Positions 39,429 through 48,250 are shown, numbered from the stretch's first letter. The stretch: DNA of 64,000 nt from Pseudomonas sp. (GCF_030683065.1 NZ_JAUXMX010000033.1:62001-126000); one strand, 5' to 3'. Made by a program: numbers and translations. Notes: generated by a model from the sequence alone, not told the origin.

Positions 39429-41063
39429 TCACCGCGGGCCGATATCCTTCAATAGTCGCCTGGCGGCGGATTCGGCTGCGTCGTTGTAGGGTTGCAAAAC
39501 ATTGGCAGCGCCGGCATGTTGCAGGGCTTCGGCATCGCCGGTACGAAACGCGCTGAGGGTGATCTGGCCCTTGAACGCCATGTTATGCAATGCCCGCAGC
39601 AGAATCGCGTTGACCTCGCGCTGGGGAATGGTGCTGATCAGCGCCCGCGCGCTGGCCAAGGGCACATGCGCCAGGAAGTCGACATCCTCGGCATCGCCAT
39701 AGCAGACATTCAGGCCTTCGTTGCGTGCCAGCGCCAGCGCTTCGGGGTCGAAGTCGATACCCAGTACGCGCACACCGCCTTGTTCCAGTTGCCCTGCCAG
39801 CTGGCGACCGTAGCGGCCCATGCCGTAAACGATGATGTCGGACGGCACGTCTTGCGCGGCGTTATCGTCGGCGTTTTCACGGTGCGGGATATGCCGCTCG
39901 AATACGCCGAGCCAGGGTGATAGGCGGGCAAACAGCGGTTGCGCGTAGAGAATCATGTACGTTGACAGGGTGATGGTGATCAGGCCGACCAGCGTGGTCA
40001 GGCCCAGGGCGTCCTGGCCGATATGGCCCAGGCCGATGCCCATGGCGACAAAGATGATGGAGAACTCACTGATTTGCGCCACGGTCAGCCCGGCCATGAA
40101 GCCGGTGCGCTTGCGATAACCCATCCAGCCCATGATGGCCATGACGATCAATGGATTGCCGATCAGCACAAAGGCCGACAGCAGCAAGGCGTTGCCGATT
40201 TGCCCATGGATGTAGGCGAAGTCCAGTTGCAGGCCCAGGTGCAGAAAGAAGAACAACAACAGAAAATCACGCAGGCTGGTCAGGCGGCTGGCCACGGCTT
40301 CGCGCAGCGGTGTCGACGCCAGGGAGAAGCCGGCGAGAAAGGCGCCGATTTCCTTGGATAGCCCTAGAGAGTCGGCGCCACCGGCCAGCAGGGTGCCCCA
40401 GGCAATCGCCATCAGCATCAGCAATTCCGGCGAGCTGGCCATGATTGTCAGCAGGCGCGGCAGGGCAAAGCGCATCAGCAGGTACAGCACCACCAGGCTG
40501 CCGAGCAGGCTGCCCAGCAGGGCCAGCGGGTGCAGGCCGCTCTGCTCGCCGTTACTGGGCTGGTAGAGGTTGAGGCCGAGCATCGCCAGGACCACCGCGA
40601 TGTCCTGAACGATCAGGAAACCCATGGCGATGCGCCCGTGCAGGGAGTCGATCTCGCCTTTGTCGGAGAGCAGCTTGACGATGATGATGGTGCTGGAAAA
40701 CGTCAATGCCACGGCGACGTACAGCGCCGTCAGCCACTCCAGCCCGAGCAGGTAGCACAGGCCGTAGCCGAAGACGATAGTGAAGGTCAGTTGGCCCAGC
40801 CCGGTGGCCAGTGCAACAGGCCCCAGGGTGCGCACCAGGCGCATGTCGAGCTTGAGGCCGACCACGAACAGCAGCACGGTGATACCGATCTCAGCGAGCA
40901 GTTCCAGCGGGGCGTTGTGGCTGCTCAGCCCAAGCACCGCCGGCCCGGCCAGAATGCCGACCAGGATGTAGGCGATTATCAGTGGTTGGCGCAGCTTGAC
41001 CGCAATGCCGCCGACTAAGGCGGAGAGCGCTAGGAGAATAGCGACTTCCTGAAACAGACTCAT
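39429..41063 (-). CDS. Monovalent cation/proton antiporter with TrkA-N domain (KefB/YbaL-like, CPA2)
   Basis: A 544-residue inner-membrane protein. The first about 385 residues form 12-13 hydrophobic helices of the Na+/H+ exchanger fold, with DSLGLSKEIGAFLAGFSLA typical of Kef-type K+ efflux proteins. After a charged linker, a cytoplasmic Rossmann TrkA-N domain begins IIVYGMGRYGRQLAGQLEQG and binds NAD(H) or nucleotide to gate transport. The ATG at 41063 is chosen for AAGGAA upstream; an ATG at 41087 is also in frame. It probably exports K+ in exchange for H+ under stress; the ion preference cannot be told from sequence. The gene is convergent with the DksA-like gene and divergent from the Lon-like gene. 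Confidence 0.9.
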   Translation of the reverse strand: MSLFQEVAILLALSALVGGIAVKLRQPLIIAYILVGILAGPAVLGLSSHNAPLELLAEIGITVLLFVVGLKLDMRLVRTLGPVALATGLGQLTFTIVFGYGLCYLLGLEWLTALYVAVALTFSSTIIIVKLLSDKGEIDSLHGRIAMGFLIVQDIAVVLAMLGLNLYQPSNGEQSGLHPLALLGSLLGSLVVLYLLMRFALPRLLTIMASSPELLMLMAIAWGTLLAGGADSLGLSKEIGAFLAGFSLASTPLREAVASRLTSLRDFLLLFFFLHLGLQLDFAYIHGQIGNALLLSAFVLIGNPLIVMAIMGWMGYRKRTGFMAGLTVAQISEFSIIFVAMGIGLGHIGQDALGLTTLVGLITITLSTYMILYAQPLFARLSPWLGVFERHIPHRENADDNAAQDVPSDIIVYGMGRYGRQLAGQLEQGGVRVLGIDFDPEALALARNEGLNVCYGDAEDVDFLAHVPLASARALISTIPQREVNAILLRALHNMAFKGQITLSAFRTGDAEALQHAGAANVLQPYNDAAESAARRLLKDIGPR

Positions 41064-41199
41064 TGACTGGGTTCCTTGAATGGCCATGCAATTTTAAAGC
41101 ATATCGAGATCTTTTCGCTTGCCCGGGATCAACCATATGGCTTGTGGATGACGGCCGATGCGGCCATGCTTTCACCAGCCCACCGTCCAAGGATTTCCA

Positions 41200-43665
41200 A
41201 TGCCAGACTCCGTTGCAGCCCATTTGCGGCTGGCACCTGAAGCACTCACTCGTCCCTTTTCGCCCGAGCAATTCAGCTTTACCAGCACCGATGACCTGGA
41301 GCCTTTTCGTGGCGTACTGGGTCAGGAGCGTGCGGTCGAGGCCCTGCAGTTCGGCGTGGCGATGCCGCGGCCCGGTTACAACGTGTTTGTCATGGGTGAG
41401 CCAGGCACTGGGCGTTTCTCGTTCGTCAAACGCTACCTCAAGGCCGAAGCCAAGCGTCTGGCGACCCCTTCTGACCATGTCTACGTCAATCATTTCGACG
41501 AGCCGCGCGAGCCTCGTGCGCTGGAGCTACCGGCGGGCAGTGCCGGTGCGTTTATCGCCGACATTAACCTGCTGATCGACAACCTGCTGGCGACTTTTCC
41601 CGCGGTATTCGAGCACCCGTCCTATCAACAGAAGAAGAGCGCTATCGATCGCGCCTTTAACAAGCGCTACGACAAGGCGCTCGATGTGATCGAGAAGCTG
41701 TCCCTGGAAAAAAACGTGGCGCTGTACCGCGATAGCAGCAACATCGCCTTTACCCCGATGCTTGAGGGTAAGGCGCTGGATGAGGCCGAGTTTGCCCAGT
41801 TGCCAGAAGCCGATCGCGAGCGCTTTCACGCTGATATCTCCACCCTGGAAGAGCGGCTCAACGAAGAGTTGGCCAGCCTGCCGCAGTGGAAGCGCGAGTC
41901 GAGCAACCAGCTGCGCCAGCTCAACGAAGAAACCATCACCGTGGCGCTGCAGCCGTTGCTGGCGCCGCTGTCGGAGAAGTACGCGGAAAACGCTGGCGTC
42001 GGTGCCTACTTGCAAGCGATGCAGGTCAATCTGCTAAAGACCGTGGTCGATCAGTTGGTCGAAGTGGAGCGCATCGACGCCCAGACCCGCAAACTGCTCG
42101 AAGAGCAGTACTGCCCCAGCCTGGTAGTCGGTCACCACGTTCAGGGCGGCGCCCCCGTGGTGTTCGAATCACACCCGACCTATGACAACCTGTTCGGCCG
42201 CATTGAATACAACGCCGACCAGGGCGCGCTCTATACCAGCTACCGGCAACTGCGCCCCGGCGCCTTGCACCGGGCCAACGGCGGTTTCCTGATTCTCGAA
42301 GCGGAGAAGATGCTCGGCGAGCCATTTGTCTGGGATGCGCTCAAGCGTGCCCTGCATTCGCGCCAACTGAAGATGGAGTCGCCGCTCGGCGACCTCGGCC
42401 GCATCGCCACCGTGACCCTAAATCCGCAGGTCATTCCCTTGCAGGTCAAGGTCATCATTATCGGTGCGCGCCAGCTGTATTACGCGCTGCAGGATCATGA
42501 TCCGGACTTTCAGGAAATGTTCCGCGTGCTGGTCGACTTCGACGAGGACATTCCCCTGGCCGACGATAGCCTGGAGCAGTTTGCCCAGCTGATGAAGACC
42601 CGCACCATGGAAGAAGGCATGGCGCCATTGACCGCCGCCGCGGTGGCGCGCCTGGCGACGTTCAGTGCGCGCCTGGCTGAGCATCAGGGGCGTCTGTCGG
42701 CACGGATTGGCGACCTGTTTCAGTTGGTCAGCGAGGCCGACTTCATCCGCCAGCTGGCCAATGAAACCCTGACCGATGTCGGTCATATCGAGCGTGCGCT
42801 GAAGGCCAAGGCGACTCGCACCGGACGCGTGTCGGCGCGGATCATCGACGACATGCTGGCCGGGGTGATTCTTATCGACACCGCCGGTGCCGCGGTGGGC
42901 AAGTGCAACGGCTTGACCGTGCTCGAAGTCGGCGACTCGGCCTTCGGCGTGCCGGCGCGAATTTCGGCCACCGTCTATCCCGGCGGCAGCGGCATCGTCG
43001 ACATTGAGCGCGAGGTCAACCTCGGTCAGCCGATCCACTCCAAGGGTGTGATGATCCTCACCGGCTACCTGGGTAGTCGCTATGCCCAGGAATTCCCCCT
43101 GGAAATTTCTGCGAGCATTGCCCTGGAGCAGTCCTACGGCTATGTCGACGGCGACAGTGCCTCGCTGGGCGAGGTGTGCACGCTGATCTCGGCGTTGTCG
43201 CGGCGTCCGCTCAAGCAGTGTTTCGCCATCACCGGCTCGATCAACCAGTTCGGCGAGGTGCAGGCGGTCGGCGGCGCCAACGAGAAGATCGAAGGCTTCT
43301 TCCGGCTGTGCGAAGCCCGTGGCCTGACTGGCGAGCAGGGCGCAATCATTCCGCATTCCAATGTGGCGACCTTGATGCTCGATGAGCGGGTGTTGCAGGC
43401 GGTGCGGGCTGGGCAGTTCCATGTGTATGCGGTACGCCATGTCGACGAGGCGTTGAGCCTGCTGGTCGGCGAGGATGCCGGTACGCCAAATGCCGAGGGG
43501 CAGTTCCCGGCCGGCAGCGTCAATGCGCGAGTGGTGGAGCGCTTGCGCGAGATCGCTGAAATCGGCATGACCGAGGATGACAAGGAGGTGAAGGCCGATG
43601 AGCCGGTGGCGCTGCCCAAGGAGAAAAAGCCGCGGGCGAAGAAGCCGGTGCCCGAGGGCTTGTGA
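41200..43665 (+). CDS. Lon-family ATP-dependent protease (AAA_32/Lon-like)
   Basis: An 821-residue Lon-related protease without the usual N-terminal Lon substrate domain. An ATPase region begins with a modified P-loop GEPGTGRFS near residue 66, in which the usual lysine is arginine. A coiled middle section follows, then a C-terminal Lon peptidase domain. The Ser-Lys catalytic pair is seen in DGDSASLGE (Ser653) and GGANEKIEGFF (Lys696), 43 residues apart as in classical Lon. The tail is lysine-rich and charged. The ATG at 41200 has AAGGA at good spacing. It lies in the same neighbourhood in P. aeruginosa as far as I recall (PA4576). The substrates are unknown. Confidence 0.92.
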   Translation: MPDSVAAHLRLAPEALTRPFSPEQFSFTSTDDLEPFRGVLGQERAVEALQFGVAMPRPGYNVFVMGEPGTGRFSFVKRYLKAEAKRLATPSDHVYVNHFDEPREPRALELPAGSAGAFIADINLLIDNLLATFPAVFEHPSYQQKKSAIDRAFNKRYDKALDVIEKLSLEKNVALYRDSSNIAFTPMLEGKALDEAEFAQLPEADRERFHADISTLEERLNEELASLPQWKRESSNQLRQLNEETITVALQPLLAPLSEKYAENAGVGAYLQAMQVNLLKTVVDQLVEVERIDAQTRKLLEEQYCPSLVVGHHVQGGAPVVFESHPTYDNLFGRIEYNADQGALYTSYRQLRPGALHRANGGFLILEAEKMLGEPFVWDALKRALHSRQLKMESPLGDLGRIATVTLNPQVIPLQVKVIIIGARQLYYALQDHDPDFQEMFRVLVDFDEDIPLADDSLEQFAQLMKTRTMEEGMAPLTAAAVARLATFSARLAEHQGRLSARIGDLFQLVSEADFIRQLANETLTDVGHIERALKAKATRTGRVSARIIDDMLAGVILIDTAGAAVGKCNGLTVLEVGDSAFGVPARISATVYPGGSGIVDIEREVNLGQPIHSKGVMILTGYLGSRYAQEFPLEISASIALEQSYGYVDGDSASLGEVCTLISALSRRPLKQCFAITGSINQFGEVQAVGGANEKIEGFFRLCEARGLTGEQGAIIPHSNVATLMLDERVLQAVRAGQFHVYAVRHVDEALSLLVGEDAGTPNAEGQFPAGSVNARVVERLREIAEIGMTEDDKEVKADEPVALPKEKKPRAKKPVPEGL

Positions 43666-43837
43666 GTAACACTGCTGCCGTGCCGTCCGCCAGGCTGTCG
43701 ATGCAGGGGCGGGCGGCGCTGAGTTTTAGCGGGGGAGAGTGACCCGCAGTGCGGGAGGAACTCCAGCCGCAATTGGCCGTGAAGTTACTGCAAGCATCGC
43801 GGCTGCAGACCGGCGTCGAAGGATTTCATCCACACAG

Positions 43838-43846
43838 TTATCCACA
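43838..43846. promoter_or_regulatory. DnaA box (TTATCCACA)
   Basis: A perfect high-affinity DnaA box, preceded by the half-similar ATCCACACAG, 82 bases upstream of the gene at 43928. A second perfect box follows that gene. Confidence 0.55.
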
Positions 43847-43927
43847 GATTGTCGAGCTGACTGACGGCGCCCCTGAGCCGCTTGCGCGGGTGTAGGCTGA
43901 AGGCTGGATCACCTGAGGGTCGCTGGC

Positions 43928-44269
43928 ATGCCGCGCAGCCTCTGTCTCACCCGTCAATGCCTGGGCTTGATTACCCGTATCGAGTGCGTGGTCTTGCCAT
44001 TGGCTGGCGATAAGGGCCTCTGGACATTGATCTGTGCCGCTGGCTTGTCTGGCGCTCAACCCTCCGCCATCAAGGCGCAAGGCCCATTCTGCGGGCCTGT
44101 GGTGGCTGAAGGAGTGCTTGCCGGGATTGCCGAGAGCTTGTTCGTTCAGGGTTACGACGAGTGCAGCGAGCTGCCGATCTGGCGCTTGCACATTCAGGCT
44201 GAGTTGCGTCGGCTGAATGGTGATCGTTACAGCCACAAGGGCTTTTTCGAGTTTCAGCCAGATAGCTGA
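43928..44269 (+). CDS. Conserved hypothetical protein (PA4575-like)
   Basis: A 113-residue protein with no signal peptide or membrane helix, beginning MPRSLCLTRQCLGLITRIEC. I do not recognise a domain. The position between the Lon-like protease and the YqhA protein corresponds to an uncharacterised gene of the P. aeruginosa core (PA4575, from memory). The reading frame is in good pseudomonad codon style, and the opposite strand carries only a mirror frame. The gene is bracketed by two perfect DnaA boxes. Function unknown. Confidence 0.7.
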   Translation: MPRSLCLTRQCLGLITRIECVVLPLAGDKGLWTLICAAGLSGAQPSAIKAQGPFCGPVVAEGVLAGIAESLFVQGYDECSELPIWRLHIQAELRRLNGDRYSHKGFFEFQPDS

Positions 44270-44355
44270 GCGGTGGCTGATCGTCTTTTGATCAGCTTGC
44301 GGCAAGGCTGATCCCCGCTGGGGCGAAGGCTTTAATCCAGAGGCTGCCCACAAGG

Positions 44356-44364
44356 TTATCCACA
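44356..44364. promoter_or_regulatory. DnaA box (TTATCCACA)
   Basis: A second perfect box in the same orientation, 518 bases from the first. It is in the upstream region of the YqhA-family gene, about 45 bases before its candidate promoter. Confidence 0.55.
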
Positions 44365-44399
44365 ATTGCTGGGGGGTAAGTGCAATGCCAGGCGCACCT

Positions 44400-44427
44400 T
44401 TGTCTGCAGGGGAACGCTGGGTATACT
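44400..44427 (+). promoter_or_regulatory. Candidate promoter of the YqhA-family gene
   Basis: TTGTCT (44400-44405) and TATACT (44422-44427) are 16 bases apart, about 35 bases before the ATG. The -10 is a strong match and the -35 moderate. Confidence 0.45.
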
Positions 44428-44461
44428 CGCCGACAGTTTTATTGACCACTTGCGAGACGCT

Positions 44462-44959
44462 ATGGAACGCTTTATCGAGAACACGATGTACGCTTCGCGT
44501 TGGTTGCTGGCGCCGATTTATTTCGGGCTGTCGTTGGCGGTGCTGGCGCTGTCGATCAAGTTCTTTCAAGAGGTTTATCACATCCTGCCGGATATCTTCG
44601 CCCTGAGCGAAGCGGATCTGATCCTGCGTCTGCTGTCGTTGATCGACATGGCCTTGGTCGGCGGCTTGTTGGTGATGGTGATGCTCTCGGGCTATGAGAA
44701 CTTCGTGTCTCAGTTGAATATCAACGAGGGCACCGAAAAGCTCAGCTGGCTGGGCAAGATGGATTCCGGCTCGCTGAAGATGAAGGTGGCCGCCTCGATA
44801 GTGGCGATCTCCTCGATTCATCTGCTCAAGGTGTTTATGGATGCCAAAAGCTATGAGATCGAATACCTCAAGTGGTACGTGATCATTCACCTGACGTTTG
44901 TTGGCTCGGCTTTCGCCATGGGCTATCTGGATAAGATGACCAAATACCAAACGGACTGA
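44462..44959 (+). CDS. YqhA family inner-membrane protein
   Basis: A 165-residue protein of the YqhA (TIGR00645/UPF0114) family, the same size as E. coli YqhA. Four hydrophobic helices are visible: [51 protein letters not shown] and [19 protein letters not shown]. The family hallmark GYENFVSQL follows the second helix. The ATG at 44462 starts [20 protein letters not shown], as in the family. Function is unknown. Its upstream region contains a DnaA box and a candidate promoter, and a hairpin terminator follows. Confidence 0.9.
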   Translation: MERFIENTMYASRWLLAPIYFGLSLAVLALSIKFFQEVYHILPDIFALSEADLILRLLSLIDMALVGGLLVMVMLSGYENFVSQLNINEGTEKLSWLGKMDSGSLKMKVAASIVAISSIHLLKVFMDAKSYEIEYLKWYVIIHLTFVGSAFAMGYLDKMTKYQTD

Positions 44960-44994
44960 AACTCGCGCCTCCAGCCTCACCTGCGCTTGACCCG

Positions 44995-45027
44995 CCGCCC
45001 GGCCGTTGCAAAACGGACGGGCGGTTT
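44995..45027 (+). terminator. Terminator after the YqhA-family gene
   Basis: A 13-bp stem with one mismatch (44995-45007 with 45012-45024) and a GCAA tetraloop is followed by TTTGCTTTG. The stem is very stable, but the T tract is weak. Confidence 0.6.
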
Positions 45028-45114
45028 GCTTTGTGCCTTGCGTTCTATCGTTCTTGTACAAGAATTGTATTTGTATGAATTTTTGTATAACTTTGTGCGC
45101 ATGAGGTGATTGCC

Positions 45115-45420
45115 ATGAATATGCACGACCTGTCCCGCCATGCCCACGCCGGGCACATCGACGAACTCAACCTGATTTCTATTGAGGGCGGCATCTATCT
45201 GCTCGAAGCCCACATGGACGGCCGCGCTCACCCGTTGAATGACAATGCCGGCAAGACCCTGCACTTGCGTTCGGTGGAGCATGCCCGCGATGTCTTGCGC
45301 GAGTTGCCGCAGTTGCCCTTCCACTTGGTGCATGCCGTGGTGCATGACGAGATGTGTGGGATGCAGGACGGCACTCAGGACACGCTACGCGTGCCCATTT
45401 CGTTCGGCTCCGCATGGTAG
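45115..45420 (+). CDS. DUF6482 family protein
   Basis: A 101-residue hypothetical protein. MNMHDLSRHAHAGHIDELNLISIEGGIYLLEAHMDG looks like the start of the pseudomonad DUF6482 family; the rest includes LRSVEHARDVLRELP. There is no signal peptide or membrane helix. ATG 45115 is chosen because GAGGTGAT lies 7 bases upstream. Its stop overlaps the start of the photolyase gene (ATGGTAG), so the two are probably translationally coupled. This hints at a role connected with light or DNA damage, but no function is known. Confidence 0.8.
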   Translation: MNMHDLSRHAHAGHIDELNLISIEGGIYLLEAHMDGRAHPLNDNAGKTLHLRSVEHARDVLRELPQLPFHLVHAVVHDEMCGMQDGTQDTLRVPISFGSAW

Positions 45421-46967
45421 TTGCAGCGTCGACGGCAGTGCGCCGACTGGGTTTGCTGCTGGGCGATCAATTATCTTTCGATCTACCAAGTTTGCAGGCT
45501 CTCGACCCACGGCAGGATGCATTGCTGATGGCCGAGGTGGCAGCGGAAGCCGAGTATGTGCCGCATCATCCGCAGAAGATCGCGCTGATTTTCAGCGCCA
45601 TGCGCCATTTTGCCGAAGCTCTGCGCGAGCGCGGCTGGCGTGTGCATTACGTCAAGCTGGACGACCCTGCCAACAGTGGTTCGTTGCCTAGCGAGCTGCA
45701 GCGTTGGGCGGCGCAGTTGCAGGCTGATGAGGTGCACCTTACCGAGTGCGGTGAGTGGCGGCTGGAAGATCAGTTAAGGCGTTGCGACCTGCCGATTACC
45801 TGGCATGCCGACAGCCGCTTTGTCTGCGCCCGTGACGAGTTTGCGCGCTGGGCCGAGGGGCGTAAGCAGCTGCGCATGGAATTCTTCTACCGCGAGATGC
45901 GCCGTAAAACGGGGCTGCTGCTCAATGGCGATGCTACTCCGGTGGGCGGCGCCTGGAACTTCGATGCAGAAAACCGCAAGGCGCTGCCCAAGCAGATCAA
46001 GGGGCCTATGACTGCGCGTTTCCCGGCGGATGGCATCACTCGTGAGGTGCTGGCGTTGGTGGCGGTACGTTTCAGTCATCACTATGGCAGCCTGGAGTCT
46101 TTCGATTATCCGGTGACCCATGCTGAGGCTGAGGCGCTGTGGCAGCATTTTATCGATTTTGCTTTGCCGGCCTTTGGCGATTACCAAGATGCCATGGCGC
46201 TTGGCGAACCTTTTCTGTTTCATGCCCGGATCAGCGCGGCGCTTAACATCGGTTTGCTCGATGTGCGTCGCTTGTGTGCCGATGTTGAGGCGGCTTACTG
46301 GCAGGGCCGTGTCCCGCTAAATGCTGCCGAGGGCTTTATTCGTCAGTTGATCGGCTGGCGCGAGTACGTGCGCGGCATCTACTGGTTGCACATGCCGGAG
46401 TATGCCGAGCGCAATTCCTTCGGTAATACGCGGCCGTTGCCCGAGTTTTACTGGACCGGCAAAACCCGAATGAAGTGCATGAGCCAGGCCATTGGTCAGA
46501 CACTGGAGCATGCCTATGCTCACCATATCCAGCGGCTGATGGTTACCGGTAATTTCGCCTTGCTGGCCGGCATTCAGCCCACTCAGGTCTGTGACTGGTA
46601 CCTGGCGGTGTATATGGATGCCTTCGACTGGGTCGAGCTGCCCAACACCCTGGGCATGGTCATGCATGCCGATGGCGGCTACCTAGGATCCAAGCCCTAT
46701 TGCGCCAGCGGTCAGTACATCAAGCGCATGTCCAACTACTGCGGCGACTGCGCTTACAAGGTCACGGAAAGCGTCGGCGAGCGGGCTTGCCCGTTCAATG
46801 CGCTGTATTGGCATTTTTTGATGCGCCACCGCGAACAACTGTCAGGTAACTATCGCCTGGGCATGATCTACCGTGGCCTGGACAAGATGAGCGAAGCCAA
46901 GCAGCAGGGCTTGTGGCAGCGTGGTGAGCAGTTGTTGGCCAAGCTCGATGCCGGTGAGTCGCTGTGA
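45414..46967 (+). CDS. Fe-S bacterial cryptochrome/photolyase (PhrB-like, (6-4) type)
   Basis: A 517-residue member of the deoxyribodipyrimidine photolyase-related family. It uses FAD and blue light to repair UV photoproducts and carries an iron-sulfur cluster. The N-terminal Rossmann-like domain begins [18 protein letters not shown]. The C-terminal FAD-binding domain includes [18 protein letters not shown] and [12 protein letters not shown]. Cluster cysteines are visible in [20 protein letters not shown], with a further one probably in MKCMSQAI. The ATG at 45414 overlaps the stop of the DUF6482 gene. The next gene, DUF2256, starts at 46964 inside the final codons, so three genes form one tightly overlapped unit. 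By family, (6-4) photoproduct repair is likely; this is not proven from sequence alone. Confidence 0.92.
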   Translation: MVVAASTAVRRLGLLLGDQLSFDLPSLQALDPRQDALLMAEVAAEAEYVPHHPQKIALIFSAMRHFAEALRERGWRVHYVKLDDPANSGSLPSELQRWAAQLQADEVHLTECGEWRLEDQLRRCDLPITWHADSRFVCARDEFARWAEGRKQLRMEFFYREMRRKTGLLLNGDATPVGGAWNFDAENRKALPKQIKGPMTARFPADGITREVLALVAVRFSHHYGSLESFDYPVTHAEAEALWQHFIDFALPAFGDYQDAMALGEPFLFHARISAALNIGLLDVRRLCADVEAAYWQGRVPLNAAEGFIRQLIGWREYVRGIYWLHMPEYAERNSFGNTRPLPEFYWTGKTRMKCMSQAIGQTLEHAYAHHIQRLMVTGNFALLAGIQPTQVCDWYLAVYMDAFDWVELPNTLGMVMHADGGYLGSKPYCASGQYIKRMSNYCGDCAYKVTESVGERACPFNALYWHFLMRHREQLSGNYRLGMIYRGLDKMSEAKQQGLWQRGEQLLAKLDAGESL

Positions 46968-47110
46968 CCAAGGCTGAACTGCCAGTCAAGGTCTGTACGG
47001 TCTGCTCCAGGCCATACACATGGCGCAAGAAGTGGGCGCGCTGCTGGGCTGAGGTGAAGTACTGCTCAGAGCGCTGTCGGCGCCATCGTCCAGGCGCAGT
47101 GGGCGGTTAG
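46964..47110 (+). CDS. DUF2256 small zinc-binding protein
   Basis: A 48-residue protein found by reading on from the photolyase stop. The GTG start is embedded in GTGA with the preceding TGA stop. The sequence shows two CxxC-type pairs, [15 protein letters not shown] and KYCSERCRR, matching the DUF2256 pattern in length and spacing and suggesting a zinc ribbon. This family is often found next to cryptochrome/photolyase genes, and here it is translationally coupled to one. It may act as a partner of the photolyase, but nothing biochemical is known. It is easily missed because it is shorter than usual annotation cut-offs. Confidence 0.85.
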   Translation: MTKAELPVKVCTVCSRPYTWRKKWARCWAEVKYCSERCRRHRPGAVGG

Positions 47111-47171
47111 GGCGGGCAGGTGGTTTGTGCTAGGCTGACCGCCCTTTTTTAACTTCCAGCGGAGCCTTCGC

Positions 47172-47789
47172 ATGTCCGAACTCAATTTTTCTACTGACGA
47201 AACTCGCGTCAGCTATGGCATCGGTCGTCAACTTGGCGGTCAACTGCGTGACAACCCGCCGCCGGGCGCCAGCCTGGAAGCCATCATCGCTGGCATCACG
47301 GATGCTTTCGCTGGCCTGCCGAGCCGCGTCAGCGAAGCCGAGCTGTCAGCCAGTTTCAAAGTGATCCGCGACATCATGCAAGCCGAAGCCGCTGCCAAGG
47401 CTGAAGAGGCTGCCGGTGCTGGCCTGGCCTTCCTCGCTGAAAATGCCAAGCGCGACGGCATCACGGTATTGGCTTCCGGTCTGCAATACGAAGTGCTGAC
47501 CGCTGGCGAAGGTGCCAAGCCGTCCAGTGAAGACAGCGTGCGCACCCACTACCATGGCACGCTGATTGACGGCACTGTGTTCGACAGCTCCTACGATCGC
47601 GGCCAGCCTGCCGAGTTTCCGGTTGGCGGCGTGATCGCCGGCTGGACTGAAGCCCTGCAGCTGATGAATGCCGGCAGCAAGTGGCGCCTGTATGTGCCGA
47701 GCGAGCTGGCTTACGGCGAACAAGGCGTTGGCAGCATCCCGCCGCACAGCGTGCTGGTGTTTGACGTAGAGCTGCTGGACGTTCTCTAA
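47172..47789 (+). CDS. fklB: FKBP-type peptidyl-prolyl isomerase FklB
   Basis: A 205-residue isomerase. An N-terminal helical dimerisation domain (about 1-85, with YGIGRQLGGQLRD) is joined by a long helix to a C-terminal FKBP domain (about 95-205). The FKBP core motifs VRTHYHGTLIDGTVFDSSYD, GWTEALQLMNAGSKWRLYVP and AYGEQGVG are intact. There is no signal peptide, so it resembles cytoplasmic FklB/FKBP22 rather than periplasmic FkpA. It should speed proline cis-trans isomerisation during folding. The spacer before it has a promoter-like TGCTAGGCT and a run of T after CCGCCC. Confidence 0.92.
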   Translation: MSELNFSTDETRVSYGIGRQLGGQLRDNPPPGASLEAIIAGITDAFAGLPSRVSEAELSASFKVIRDIMQAEAAAKAEEAAGAGLAFLAENAKRDGITVLASGLQYEVLTAGEGAKPSSEDSVRTHYHGTLIDGTVFDSSYDRGQPAEFPVGGVIAGWTEALQLMNAGSKWRLYVPSELAYGEQGVGSIPPHSVLVFDVELLDVL

Positions 47790-47801
47790 GCAGCGTTCAC
47801 G

Positions 47802-47866
47802 GGTGGATGACGCTCTTTTCATCCACCAGAGCGGCCGGTAGTGGATGGGTGAAGCGTCATTCACCC
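47802..47866. repeat. Pair of short hairpins after fklB
   Basis: GGTGGATGA/TCATCCACC (47802-47810 with 47819-47827) and GGGTGAA/TTCACCC (47847-47853 with 47860-47866). There is no T tract, so these look like a palindromic intergenic element rather than an intrinsic terminator. Confidence 0.5.
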
Positions 47867-47919
47867 GACGCTTTGCCCCGTACCCCAGGTGCGGTCCGGG
47901 ATTGCGTTGCGCGCTTGCT

Positions 47920-48147
47920 TCACGGCCGCAATGCCCGGGCGTAGCAATAGAGAAACAGATTGCGCACCAGTTCCTTGAGCACTTGTGGCTCGCTGGAATT
48001 CAGCTCATGCATGTCTAGACCGCCCTGATCGCGCAACTCATCCAGCGCCTGTTCTTCCAGTAGTGCGCAGACTTCGCCGGTGTTGCGATTGAGAATGCGC
48101 AGGTAAGGCTGCGGCCGGTCCAGCCAGGCATCGATCAAATAAGTCAT
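47920..48147 (-). CDS. Small conserved hypothetical protein (PA4570-like)
   Basis: A 75-residue protein, MTYLIDAWLDRPQPYLRILN onwards, acidic in the middle and without membrane helix or known domain. A strong AAAGGAG ribosome site precedes the ATG. The place between fklB and ispB matches PA4570 of P. aeruginosa, which I recall as strongly induced by iron starvation. A Fur-box-like sequence directly upstream (48172-48190) agrees with that. Function unknown. Confidence 0.8.
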   Translation of the reverse strand: MTYLIDAWLDRPQPYLRILNRNTGEVCALLEEQALDELRDQGGLDMHELNSSEPQVLKELVRNLFLYCYARALRP

Positions 48148-48171
48148 GGCTCATCTCCTTTCAAGTGGTTA

Positions 48172-48190
48172 GATGAGAATAATTCCTATT
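48172..48190 (-). promoter_or_regulatory. Putative Fur box upstream of the PA4570-like gene
   Basis: GATGAGAATAATTCCTATT matches 12 of 19 positions of the Fur consensus GATAATGATAATCATTATC and contains the core GAGAATAATT. It lies 25-43 bases upstream of the start codon in an A/T-rich stretch, where a promoter is expected. Confidence 0.5.
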
Positions 48191-48250
48191 AAATATATAG
48201 CAAGTATTAATTTGCCGGTCCGGTGAGGGCGTGCGCGGTCTTTTGCTTGC

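Noticed and set aside
42418..43440. Minus-strand open frame of 340 codons
   Set aside because: It is opposite the Lon-like protease gene, whose catalytic residues are intact.
43838..44364. DnaA boxes as a replication origin
   Set aside because: Only two boxes, no A/T-rich unwinding region, and no dnaA, dnaN, rpmH or gyrB nearby.
43838..45061. Minus-strand open frame of 407 codons
   Set aside because: It is antisense to the PA4575-like and YqhA genes and to a terminator hairpin; its sequence is low-complexity in Gln, His and Arg with no domain.
47802..47866. Hairpins after fklB as a rho-independent terminator
   Set aside because: No T tract follows either hairpin; a palindromic intergenic element fits better.
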